From: UBA6170 sp034429975
GTDB lineage: Bacteria > Chloroflexota > Anaerolineae > Anaerolineales > Anaerolineaceae
Length of the DNA: 24,080 bases
Reading direction: 5' to 3'
Assembly: GCA_034429975.1 (NCBI GenBank)
Contig: DAOUFM010000098.1
Span: 1-24,080 of the forward strand
Within the stretch, counting starts at the first letter, position 1. Each line of letters opens with the position of its first letter. The translations under genes and the position numbers were made by a program. Shown piece after piece: positions 1 through 6,954 of this stretch. The notes below the pieces were generated by a model. It was given only the letters and a program-made list of their open reading frames with translations, was not told the origin of the DNA and did not search any database.

Positions 1-44
1 AAGAAAGGAGGCTTTATTGAAGGCTAAATCTTGACCTTGAGTTG

Positions 45-116
45 TTTATTTTGGTAAATATCCATCCGATCTTGGTGGTAAACATGACCCGACTTTTGGT
101 GGTAAACTCCCTCCGG
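45..116. repeat. Three tandem 24-bp iterations of a GGTAAAC-type motif
   Basis: GGTAAAT at 53-59 and GGTAAAC at 77-83 and 101-107 recur with an exact 24-bp spacing. Copies 2 and 3 share the longer core TTGGTGGTAAAC (72-83 and 96-107), and all three copies are followed by a C-rich end (ATCCATCCG, ATGACCCGA, TCCCTCCGG). Iterated sites of this kind are seen at the ends of some transposons and beside replication or regulator binding clusters. No transposase is visible, and the left side is cut by the window edge, so the role is unknown. Confidence 0.6.
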
Positions 117-123
117 CTATTGA

Positions 124-160
124 CAAAAATTTTCAGGAAAGCTTTCTTTTAGCTTTTCCT
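124..160 (-). terminator. Probable rho-independent terminator of the DUF5320 gene
   Basis: Read on the minus strand, AGGAAAAGCT (160-151) pairs with AGCTTTCCT (143-135) around a 7-nt loop, with one bulged A, and a TTTTT run follows at about 129-124. It starts some 17 nt past the stop of the minus-strand gene that ends at 177. This is the expected place for its terminator. Confidence 0.55.
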
Positions 161-176
161 TGTTAACTGACAACGA

Positions 177-434
177 TTAACGATCCTCTTCTTTCTTCCC
201 GATCAGGCTCCTCAGATCGGCCAATCTTTTTTCCAAAAAGGATTTCTCCTGTTCTAAATCAGCGATTTCATCATTAAGATCATAAGATGGAATCATAGGC
301 CCGACTCGTCCGAACCAGCCACGCCGACGAACAGAAAATCTATCCCAACCCCTTTTGGAGGTTCTTCCACAAGGACCATATCCTCTTCCTGCTGGGCCAT
401 CACCATAAGGACCAGTTCCATCAAAGCCTGGCAT
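177..434 (-). CDS. DUF5320-like small protein
   Basis: An 85-residue protein starting MPGFDGTGPYGDGPAGRGYG, the glycine/proline-rich N-terminal signature of the DUF5320 family. These small proteins are often found next to NifX/NifB-like and ferredoxin-MinD genes in anaerobes. The middle is Arg/Gly/Trp-rich, and about residues 52-80 look like a charged coiled coil ending in KKEEDR. An upstream in-frame start at 560 exists, but the ATG at 434 has a clear AGAAAGGAGT site just ahead and opens directly with the family motif, so it is preferred. The gene is divergent from the regulator at 654 and is followed by a terminator-like hairpin. Its function is unknown; a role in metal-cluster handling is inferred from neighbours only. 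Confidence 0.8.
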   Translation of the reverse strand: MPGFDGTGPYGDGPAGRGYGPCGRTSKRGWDRFSVRRRGWFGRVGPMIPSYDLNDEIADLEQEKSFLEKRLADLRSLIGKKEEDR

Positions 435-597
435 TGTTATACTCCTTTCTGCTTTTCCAGGAATTTCTCTTTCCTGCAAGGCAATAAACCGGAAAATCTT
501 GTTAGCTATTCCTAATAATACAATAGTGTCATTGAGAATACCAATTCCAGATATCACCATTAATCATGACATATATCAGTATTATGTGACAAAACCA

Positions 598-625
598 TTG
601 AAATAATCACGCTATGTACTATAAT
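598..625 (+). promoter_or_regulatory. Predicted sigma70-type promoter of the regulator / Fe-S cluster operon
   Basis: TTGAAA (598-603) and TATAAT (620-625) are separated by 16 bp. Transcription would start near 632, leaving a leader of only about 22 nt before the ATG at 654. TGTGAC (585-590) and GTCACA (637-642) form an inverted pair on either side of the promoter and could be operator half-sites. No sigma54 (GG-N10-GC) element was noticed here. The element is predicted by eye only. Confidence 0.5.
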
Positions 626-653
626 ATTAGTATGAAGTCACAACCTGGCGCCT

Positions 654-1703
654 ATGGAACAATCACACAAAATTAACTCTGACCAAAATACAGAAATCCC
701 TACCGAAATTCTGGTAGGGCGTAATTTGCGGGATTTGCGAACGAAGAAAGGCCTGTCCTTACGGGCATTGGCTGAATTAAGCGGCTTGAATGTCAACACC
801 CTTAGCTTGGTCGAAAATGGGAAAAGCTCACCTTCGGTGGGAACTTTGCAGCAACTGGCTCAAGCCCTGGATGTGCCAATTAATTCATTTTTCGAATCTG
901 AACTGATTGAAAAAAGAATTGTGTTTACCCCAGCCGACCACAGACCGCAGGCGGCTTTTGGTCAGGCGCAAATGCAGAATCTGGGGAAAGACCTGGCTAG
1001 CAAGGCGGTACAGCCCTTTGTCGTGCAGTTGCTCCCGGGGATGGGCAGTGGTGATCGTTTGATTGTCCATACCGGCCATGAATTTGTTTATTGCCTGAAA
1101 GGCAGCATTCATTACAAAATCGACACTGAAGAATTTACCTTAACTCCGGGGGATAGCATTCTGTTTGAAGCACATCTCCCACATTGTTGGGAGAATCGCA
1201 GCGCTGAGCTGGCAGAAATATTATTAATCTTTTATCCAACCGATGAGCGGGAAGAGCCTGGCGGCAGGCATTTTTCGCTCTCATATCACACCAAGGAGAT
1301 CTCTATGAAAATCGCAGTAATCACAAGTGACGGAAAAACAATTAATCAGCATTTTGGGCGGGCACCTTATTATATGGTGTTGACCATTGAAGAGGGCAAA
1401 GTTACCCAGCGAGAAATGCGCGAGAAAATGGGTCACAACCACTACGTTGTCCAGCACGAAGAGCATGATCATGGCAGCGCCGGTCATGGCATGGATGCAG
1501 CTTCTCATCGTAAACATGCCAATATGGCGGAAACAATCTCAGATTGCAAGGCTTTGATATGCGGTGGAATGGGGATGGGGGCTTACGAAAGTATGAAACA
1601 ATTTAACATTAAACCCATCGTGACCGATTTACGCGAGATTGATGAAGCAGTTCAGGCTTTTCTGGATGGTAAACTGATCGATCACACGGAACTTTTACAT
1701 TAA
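654..1703 (+). CDS. XRE-cupin transcriptional regulator fused to a NifX/NifB-like metal-cluster domain
   Basis: The protein has 349 residues in three parts. Residues 20-78 are an XRE-type helix-turn-helix. Residues about 120-195 are a cupin sensor domain with a metal-site-like HTGHE at 139-143 and H174/H177. Residues 218-349 are a dinitrogenase iron-molybdenum cofactor (NifX/NifB/ORP) domain starting MKIAVITSDG, with a histidine-rich insert (8 His in residues 261-288). The first two parts are a standard XRE-cupin regulator; the third is normally a separate small protein. Codon 218 is an ATG (1305) preceded by AAGGAG at 1293-1298, so a free NifX-like protein could also be made from the same message. 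There is no strong ribosome site at 654, in keeping with a short leader. It lies first in the run of Fe-S genes and probably controls them in response to cluster status; that is inference. Confidence 0.85.
   Translation: MEQSHKINSDQNTEIPTEILVGRNLRDLRTKKGLSLRALAELSGLNVNTLSLVENGKSSPSVGTLQQLAQALDVPINSFFESELIEKRIVFTPADHRPQAAFGQAQMQNLGKDLASKAVQPFVVQLLPGMGSGDRLIVHTGHEFVYCLKGSIHYKIDTEEFTLTPGDSILFEAHLPHCWENRSAELAEILLIFYPTDEREEPGGRHFSLSYHTKEISMKIAVITSDGKTINQHFGRAPYYMVLTIEEGKVTQREMREKMGHNHYVVQHEEHDHGSAGHGMDAASHRKHANMAETISDCKALICGGMGMGAYESMKQFNIKPIVTDLREIDEAVQAFLDGKLIDHTELLH
1293..1307 (+). promoter_or_regulatory. Internal ribosome-binding site and start inside the fused regulator
   Basis: AAGGAG (1293-1298) stands 6 nt before an in-frame ATG (1305), exactly where the NifX-like domain begins. 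A product started here would be about 132 residues, the size of ordinary stand-alone NifX/ORP-family proteins. The junction may therefore be a recent stop-codon loss between two genes, or a dual-product gene. Confidence 0.5.
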
Positions 1704-1757
1704 AAATAGATAGTGATTTCAGTCTGATTGTTTACGAAAAACTGTCAGGAGGTACTG

Positions 1758-2204
1758 ATGAGAAAAATTCTTTATGAGGATATGGTAAAAATTATCGCCA
1801 GACATGCCCAATATCTGGCAGGTAATGCCGGCGGAGAGAAAGCTGAATTAGCCGAGGTCGATTTTTATGGGACGGATTACTCCAATGTAAATCTATCTGG
1901 TGCCAACCTGCAAAGGACCAGCTTTAAACGCGCGAATATTATGGGCATTAACCTGGAAGGCGCAGATTTAAAGGATGCCAACATGAAACGAGCCTGCTTT
2001 GCGGGCGCCAACCTGAAAAACAGCAACCTGGAAGGCACCTTTTTAAAAGGCTGTAACTTTATGGATGCCGATTTACGTGGAGCCAACCTGAAAGGCGCCA
2101 GCCTGGAAGATGCAATTTTTGATGATGCAAAATATGACGACCGAACCGTCTGGCCGGATGGGTTTGATCCGGTTACTGCCGGAGCCATCCTGGTCAAAGA
2201 GTAA
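1758..2204 (+). CDS. Pentapeptide-repeat protein
   Basis: A 148-residue protein whose centre (about residues 35-130) is a run of A(D/N)LXX pentapeptides (ANLQR, ADLKD, ANMKR, ANLKN, ADLRG, ANLKG). These fold as a right-handed quadrilateral beta-helix. The N-terminal 35 residues and the short C-terminal tail are not repetitive. An in-frame ATG exists 10 codons upstream (1728), but the ATG at 1758 has a strong AGGAGGT site and is chosen. The gene is 54 nt after the regulator and 27 nt before the NifX-like gene, so it is part of the same run. Pentapeptide proteins act as DNA mimics or as structural or interaction modules; nothing in the sequence says which applies here. No secretion signal or membrane segment is seen. 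Confidence 0.85.
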   Translation: MRKILYEDMVKIIARHAQYLAGNAGGEKAELAEVDFYGTDYSNVNLSGANLQRTSFKRANIMGINLEGADLKDANMKRACFAGANLKNSNLEGTFLKGCNFMDADLRGANLKGASLEDAIFDDAKYDDRTVWPDGFDPVTAGAILVKE

Positions 2205-2231
2205 ACAATCGGCTGAGAAGCTGGAGGAAAA

Positions 2232-2576
2232 ATGAACATTGTAATTTCATCTCAGGGGCAGAGTCTGGATAGCCCGATTGATTATCGTTTTGGGCGCAGC
2301 GCTTGGTTTATTCAATATAATACCGCAGAAAAAACCTGTACCGGAGTATCCAACCCAGGTGGGCAGCAATCCGGTGGGGCTGGGGTGGCGGCAGCGCAAT
2401 TTGTGATTGACCAAGGCGTGGATGCAGCCATCAGTGGTGATTTTGGGCCGCATGCAGCCAATGCTTTGCGTGCCGCCGGGGTTAAAATGTACTTGTTTGC
2501 GGGTGACTTAACAAACGTCCAATCGGCCGTAGATCAATTTATCGCCGGTGCTTTGCCTGCTTTTGATCCGGAATAA
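2232..2576 (+). CDS. NifX/NifB-family (ORP-like) iron-molybdenum cluster-binding protein
   Basis: A 114-residue single-domain protein of the dinitrogenase iron-molybdenum cofactor family (COG1433). It shows the family's opening strand (MNIVISSQG), the D-x-RFGR segment at 17-22, a GG-rich loop near 43-51 and the central strand DAAISGDFGPHAANAL. Members bind metal-sulfur clusters; in Desulfovibrio, the orange protein of this family carries a Mo-Cu-S cluster. A good ribosome site (GGAGG) precedes the ATG. It is followed 12 nt later by two ferredoxin-MinD ATPases, the same gene company as in ORP loci. It has no histidine-rich insert, unlike the related domain in the fused regulator at 654. Confidence 0.85.
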   Translation: MNIVISSQGQSLDSPIDYRFGRSAWFIQYNTAEKTCTGVSNPGGQQSGGAGVAAAQFVIDQGVDAAISGDFGPHAANALRAAGVKMYLFAGDLTNVQSAVDQFIAGALPAFDPE

Positions 2577-2588
2577 CAGGTTGACGAT

Positions 2589-3458
2589 ATGAAAATCGCA
2601 GTAGCAAGTGGTAAAGGAGGAACTGGCAAAACGACAGTCGCCACTAACCTGGCACTTAGCTTGAAGGATCGTTATCCGGTCAACTTGATGGATTGCGATG
2701 TGGAAGCTCCCAACGCCCATTTATTTTTACATCCAGTGCTCACCCGCCAGTATAAAGCTAGCATTCGTATCCCAGAAATTGACCCGCAGCGCTGTACCCT
2801 GTGTGGTAAGTGTGTAGAGGTCTGCCAGTTTCATGCTCTGGCCAAGGTGGGGAAAACCATCATGGTGTTTCCGCAACTCTGTCATGGCTGCGGGAGTTGC
2901 ACCTGGAATTGCCCGGAGGACGCGATAACGGAGGTCCCCAACCCGATTGGGATCATGGAAGAGGGTGCCACGGTTGGAGGAATAGCCTTTTCGCAGGGTA
3001 AGTTAACCCTCAGTGAACCGATGGCGACCCCAATTATCCGCCAGTTAAAAAAATTGGAGGATCAGGCGGGTGATGTCATTCGGATTTACGACGCTCCGCC
3101 AGGCGCTTCCTGTTCAGTGGTGGAAACGTTGCGGGGAGTCGATTTCGTCGTTTTGGTGTCCGAGCCAACGCCCTTTGGATTACATGATCTCAAGCAGATG
3201 CTCGGCATTCTGCAGGATTTGAACTTACCTTTTGGGGTGGTGATCAATCGGGATGGGATTGGGTATGACCGGCTGGATCAATACCTGACGGATCATAAAA
3301 TCCCTGTTTTATTACATATTCCTTTTGAGCGGGCAATTGCCCGGGGTATCGCTGCCGGAAAAACGCTGAATGAGATTGATCCACGCTATCAAGAGCAGTT
3401 TTTAAGCCTTTTCGATCAGATAGAGAAAATCTTCCAGACGGAAAGAGAGGCCCTATGA
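2589..3458 (+). CDS. MinD-superfamily P-loop ATPase with inserted 2x[4Fe-4S] ferredoxin domain (copy 1)
   Basis: A 289-residue protein of the COG1149 type. The deviant Walker A motif GKGGTGKT is at residues 8-15, and the DCDVEAPN segment follows at about 35-42. A ferredoxin insert at about 62-118 has two complete CxxCxxCxxxC motifs (C69, C72, C75, C79 and C98, C101, C104, C108). The ATPase fold then resumes, with the DAPPG switch segment. Such proteins belong to the Mrp/NBP35/MinD group, which moves Fe-S or other metal clusters in an ATP-dependent way. In Desulfovibrio two of them form part of the ORP complex. Its stop overlaps the start of a paralogous gene (ATGA at 3455-3458), which suggests coupled translation and probably a hetero-dimer. 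Confidence 0.9.
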   Translation: MKIAVASGKGGTGKTTVATNLALSLKDRYPVNLMDCDVEAPNAHLFLHPVLTRQYKASIRIPEIDPQRCTLCGKCVEVCQFHALAKVGKTIMVFPQLCHGCGSCTWNCPEDAITEVPNPIGIMEEGATVGGIAFSQGKLTLSEPMATPIIRQLKKLEDQAGDVIRIYDAPPGASCSVVETLRGVDFVVLVSEPTPFGLHDLKQMLGILQDLNLPFGVVINRDGIGYDRLDQYLTDHKIPVLLHIPFERAIARGIAAGKTLNEIDPRYQEQFLSLFDQIEKIFQTEREAL

Positions 3459-4390
3459 CCGCGGAACTAGCCAAACAACTGGTCATTTTAAGTGGTAAAG
3501 GTGGTACTGGAAAAACGAGTCTGACAGCCGGGTTTGCCTACGAAAGTGCCCGGGGTGATCTCCCTATGCGGACTGTGCTGGTGGATGCGGATGTGGATGC
3601 CGCTAACCTGGGTTTGGTATTGGAAGCCGAGCCAGTCGAGCAGCATGAGTTTTGGGGCGGCTCATTGGCTGAAATTGATGAAACCCTGTGTACCGGTTGT
3701 GCAATGTGTGAACCCGTTTGCCGGTATGACGCCATCTTCCCTCACAAAGAGATCCTGGGGGTTCTGTGGGTGGATCCAATCGCTTGTGATGGCTGCGCTG
3801 CCTGTGTGTATGCTTGTCCGGAAGAGGCGATCGAGATGGTACCGCAGCAGGAAGGTTTCTGGTACCGTTCTCAGACTCCTTATGGAGAATTTCTGCATGC
3901 TGAACTATTTCCGGGAAAAGAAAATTCTGGCAAACTGGTGACTCTGGTGAAACAACAGGGGCGGCTGGCAGCCGATGATCGGGCTGCACAACTGGTGGTG
4001 ATCGATGGACCGCCGGGGATAGGCTGCCCGGTCATCTCAGCCTGTGCCGGAACCGACTTAGGTCTGATGGTGACCGAACCGGGGCAAGCTGGTCTCCATG
4101 ATTTGCAACGCATCCTGGGCACTTTACGCCATTTCAAAATTGAGACGGTATTGGTAATCAACAAAGCCGATCTCTATCCGGAAGGGACGGCAGCCGTCAA
4201 ACAATTTGCGGAAAAAGAGGGACTGGTAGTGATCGGTGAAATCCCGTTTGATGAAAATATTCCTAAAGCCATGCTGGCAGGTAAACCGGTCAGCTTGCTG
4301 TATCCCGAATCAGCCGCAGCCAAAGCTATCCAGCAGATTTGGCTAAAAACAGTCGCAAAAATGATGCAACCCGAGGGTTCTTATGAATAA
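3455..4390 (+). CDS. MinD-superfamily P-loop ATPase with inserted 2x[4Fe-4S] ferredoxin domain (copy 2)
   Basis: A 311-residue paralogue of the preceding product. Walker A GKGGTGKT is at residues 14-21, VDADVDAAN at about 43-51, and the two ferredoxin motifs use C79, C82, C85, C89 and C111, C114, C117, C121. A DGPPG switch segment lies in the second half. It has a longer linker after the ferredoxin domain than copy 1. The start overlaps the previous stop by 4 nt, and its own end overlaps the next gene by 8 nt, so the three are surely co-translated. The tandem pair is a hallmark of ORP-type loci. It is likely to act in the cytoplasm as an ATP-driven electron- or cluster-transfer partner of the NifX-like protein; the exact substrate cannot be read from sequence. 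Confidence 0.9.
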   Translation: MTAELAKQLVILSGKGGTGKTSLTAGFAYESARGDLPMRTVLVDADVDAANLGLVLEAEPVEQHEFWGGSLAEIDETLCTGCAMCEPVCRYDAIFPHKEILGVLWVDPIACDGCAACVYACPEEAIEMVPQQEGFWYRSQTPYGEFLHAELFPGKENSGKLVTLVKQQGRLAADDRAAQLVVIDGPPGIGCPVISACAGTDLGLMVTEPGQAGLHDLQRILGTLRHFKIETVLVINKADLYPEGTAAVKQFAEKEGLVVIGEIPFDENIPKAMLAGKPVSLLYPESAAAKAIQQIWLKTVAKMMQPEGSYE

Positions 4391-4679
4391 GCTGGATTTG
4401 GAAATCGCTGTGCTGGAACGGCTTGCGCAGGTGATCGACCCGGAAACCAACATGGATGTGGTCAGAATGCGCCTCATTTCCGAGATCCAGATCGATGATC
4501 AGGGTAATATCCGCTATACCTTTCGACCTTCCTCGCCCTTGTGTCCGATCGCTGTACCGCTGGCGTTGGCCATCATCGAGGCAATTAAAGAGGTTCCAGG
4601 GATCAGCGGACAGGAGATTATCGTTAAAGATTATATTCAGGCTGAACAATTAAACGAAATTTTAAAAACAATCGTATAA
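4383..4679 (+). CDS. DUF59 / MIP18-family iron-sulfur assembly protein
   Basis: A 98-residue protein of the DUF59 (MIP18, SufT/PaaD-like) family. It has the N-terminal helix followed by a VIDPETNMDVV segment, and the characteristic Cys-Pro (PSSPLCPIA) near residue 56 with the C-terminal helix-strand-helix. DUF59 proteins help to load Fe-S clusters and are often next to, or fused with, Mrp ATPases. The ATG lies within the last codons of the upstream ATPase (8-nt overlap), so translation is coupled. Together with the Mrp-scaffold fusion downstream it makes this locus look like a complete cluster-delivery unit. Confidence 0.85.
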   Translation: MNKLDLEIAVLERLAQVIDPETNMDVVRMRLISEIQIDDQGNIRYTFRPSSPLCPIAVPLALAIIEAIKEVPGISGQEIIVKDYIQAEQLNEILKTIV

Positions 4680-4691
4680 AAAGGAAGAATA

Positions 4692-5453
4692 ATGGATTCA
4701 GCGACATCATCTGAAAAATTAAAATTTTATGATTTGCTTTTTCAAGCCTTACCTGTTGAACCTATCCCGGTGCAGAAAATCGTTGTGGGTTTGCATTGGA
4801 CATTGGTCTGCAGCCAGACTTGTGGCCTGGCATCCACCCTGACCAATTATGGGCCGCATGGACACTACCGTGTGCGCGATGTGGGCAACCTGGAGCGAAA
4901 ATCCGCCCAGGAACTGGCGCAATGGATCCTCTCTGAAAATCTGACGGAAGCCAGCATCGGAGCGGCCGCGATTAATTCGCTGATTGAGGTGGATGAGAAT
5001 CAACTGGTTGAGAGAAACGCTTCCGCCGTGATTGCAGACGAAGCCAAAGGTAAAAATGTGGTCATCGTTGGGCATTTCCCCTTTATAAAAGAGATTAATT
5101 CCATCCCGGAGCATCTCTGGGTGATTGAAAAACAACCTTTCGGCGATGATTTTCCAGAAGAAGCCGCTGAAGAGTACATCCCGCAGGCGGATATCGTCGC
5201 CATCACCGGTACGGCTATGATCAACCATTCCATAGAGAAATTAATTTCACTCTGTAAAAAAGACGCCCAGGTGATGATTTTAGGTCCATCCACCCCATTG
5301 TTACCACGCTTATTTGACCTGGGTGTGACCTTCTTGTCCGGCGCACGCGTGACAGACCCACAGGCGGCGATCCATTCCATCATCCAGGGAGCATCACTGC
5401 CGCAGGTACAGGGTATCCAGTTGGTCACTATGCTGAAAGATCATCATCAATAA
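4692..5453 (+). CDS. DUF4213/DUF364 (putative heavy-metal chelation) protein
   Basis: A 253-residue protein. Residues about 10-95 match the DUF4213 enolase-N-like domain (IVVGLHWTLVCSQTCGLAST), and about 115-245 match the DUF364 Rossmann-like domain (NVVIVGHFPF, DIVAITGTAMIN, VMILGPSTPLLPRLFDLG). The family is labelled putative heavy-metal chelation on structural grounds; a true function is not established. It lies 12 nt after the DUF59 gene and 12 nt before the Mrp fusion, so it is part of the metal-cluster operon. This company fits metal or metallo-cofactor handling. Confidence 0.8.
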   Translation: MDSATSSEKLKFYDLLFQALPVEPIPVQKIVVGLHWTLVCSQTCGLASTLTNYGPHGHYRVRDVGNLERKSAQELAQWILSENLTEASIGAAAINSLIEVDENQLVERNASAVIADEAKGKNVVIVGHFPFIKEINSIPEHLWVIEKQPFGDDFPEEAAEEYIPQADIVAITGTAMINHSIEKLISLCKKDAQVMILGPSTPLLPRLFDLGVTFLSGARVTDPQAAIHSIIQGASLPQVQGIQLVTMLKDHHQ

Positions 5454-5465
5454 AGGTGAAAAGAC

Positions 5466-6764
5466 ATGAACATATCAACCAGCACTGAAAAAGAAAAACC
5501 AGAATTAGCCAAAGGCTCTGCCAGTGAATACAACCGCATCAAAAAAGTTGTGGCGGTGATGAGCGGCAAAGGGGGCGTCGGGAAGTCCTTTGTGACTGGT
5601 GTCCTGGCAACCAGCCTGGCGCGCGAAGGATATGAAGTGGGCGTGATGGATGCCGACATCGTTGGCCCCAGTATGCCGACCCTGTTTGGGGTAAAAGGTC
5701 CGGTCAATTCGGGTGAATATGGTATTGTGCCCTTAACCACAAAAACCGGCATCAAACTGATTTCGATGAATTTGTTGATCGAAGAAGAAAGCGATCCGTT
5801 GATCTGGCGTGGGGCTTTAATCGCACGGGCCATCACCCAGTTGTGGGGCGATGTGATGTGGGGCAATCTGGATTACCTGTTCATCGATTTACCCCCCGGG
5901 ACGTCCGATGCTGCCCTGACAATCATGCATCTGCTGCCAGTGGATGGCATCGTGATGGTCACGACCCCGCAAGCGCTGGCTAGTATGATTGTTAATAAAG
6001 CGGTCAATATGGCCATCAAGGTAGGTGTGCCCATTGTTGGGATTGTTGAAAATATGGCATATTATCCCTGCCCGGATACCGGTAAAAAGCACCGCGTATT
6101 TGGAGAGAGCAACACGGAAAAAGTGGCAAAAACTGCACGTGCACCCATCTTGGCTCAAATTCCTATCAATCCGGTGTTAACCGAGCTGTGCGATTTCGGT
6201 GAGATTGAGGATATTGAATTTTCAGAGACCCAGGCTTTGATGGAAGCATTTGAGAAAGCGCTGCCGCTGAAAAAGAAAAAAGAGGTTGAGTCTTCTCAAT
6301 CAACCGTAGATAAAGGCTGGACTTTTGCCGGAATGATAGGGGAGAACCAAAAACCGCTTATTCAAAACGATTCAGTCGATGAACATGATAGCGCCTTTTC
6401 AGAGGTGGCACGCCAATTGATTCGTAGCAAAGAAAATATGGGCTGTTTTGAGCAGCCGGATGCCTGCGGTTCTTTTACCGGCTGGTGTGATGACACCATG
6501 CAGATCCAGTTTCTGCTGGATGGTAATACCATCCGGGAATCTCGCTATCTGACCGACGGTTGCGGCGCTACCATCGCCTGCGGCAGTATGCTCACCCGCA
6601 TGGCAAAAGGAAAAACGTTGGACGAAGCACTGAAAATAACCCCGGATGATCTGTTGGCGGAATTGGTCAGCATCCCAGATGATCATGAGCACTGCCTGTC
6701 GCTGGCAGTCACTACCCTGCGCAAAACAATTGAGGATGCGCAGAAGCGGAACCCGGAGCTGTAA
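5466..6764 (+). CDS. Mrp/NBP35 ATPase fused to an IscU/NifU-like Fe-S scaffold domain
   Basis: A 432-residue two-domain protein. Residues 25-270 are an Mrp/NBP35 ATPase: Walker A GKGGVGKS 34-41, DADIVGPSMP 62-71 and DLPPGTSD 141-148. Residues about 310-425 are an IscU/NifU N-terminal-type scaffold: a cysteine followed by Asp (C341-D342), C366 in DGCGATIA and C410 in HCLSLA. The three cluster-ligand cysteines and the aspartate next to the first one are therefore all present. The linker (270-308) is charged and low in structure. In the ATPase part the usual CxxC that binds the bridging cluster reads C202-P-D-T205, so the second cysteine is missing. Fusing carrier ATPase and scaffold suggests assembly and transfer of a cluster within one polypeptide. 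Last gene of the metal-cluster run. Confidence 0.9.
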   Translation: MNISTSTEKEKPELAKGSASEYNRIKKVVAVMSGKGGVGKSFVTGVLATSLAREGYEVGVMDADIVGPSMPTLFGVKGPVNSGEYGIVPLTTKTGIKLISMNLLIEEESDPLIWRGALIARAITQLWGDVMWGNLDYLFIDLPPGTSDAALTIMHLLPVDGIVMVTTPQALASMIVNKAVNMAIKVGVPIVGIVENMAYYPCPDTGKKHRVFGESNTEKVAKTARAPILAQIPINPVLTELCDFGEIEDIEFSETQALMEAFEKALPLKKKKEVESSQSTVDKGWTFAGMIGENQKPLIQNDSVDEHDSAFSEVARQLIRSKENMGCFEQPDACGSFTGWCDDTMQIQFLLDGNTIRESRYLTDGCGATIACGSMLTRMAKGKTLDEALKITPDDLLAELVSIPDDHEHCLSLAVTTLRKTIEDAQKRNPEL

Positions 6765-6789
6765 AGTTGGAAAACAAAAAAAATAAACG

Positions 6790-6954
6790 ATGAAGGAGAC
6801 AACAAAGCCCGCAGTGATTGAATAAAGGAGTAAAATGAAATCCTCTATAATTAAGCCATCAATTTGCTGGAGGAGCCAACATGCCAACGAGATTAACTTC
6901 ACCCAATGGAGAATTGCTGATTGGGAGGGGGCTGCCCACCGTTCTGATCAATGA
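6790..6954 (+). other. Two tiny ORFs in the leader of the methyltransferase-like gene
   Basis: ATG at 6790 opens an 11-codon ORF (MKETTKPAVIE, stop at 6823-6825). ATG at 6835, with a good AAAGGAG site at 6824-6830, opens a 39-codon ORF that runs out of frame into the methyltransferase-like gene and stops at 6952-6954. Both could be leader peptides or chance. The shorter one has no ribosome site that I can see. Confidence 0.25.

Noticed and set aside
1877..2239. 120-codon minus-strand frame opposite the pentapeptide gene
   Set aside because: An antisense shadow of the repetitive pentapeptide codons; the plus-strand protein is clear.
3603..3989. 128-codon minus-strand frame
   Set aside because: Antisense to the second ferredoxin-MinD gene, with no ribosome site and a Pro/Arg/His-rich composition.
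654..6764. Nitrogenase (nif) locus
   Set aside because: NifX/NifB-like and NifU-like domains occur, but no nifH, nifD, nifK, nifE or nifN gene and no radical-SAM NifB core are present; the ORP-type context explains the domains better.
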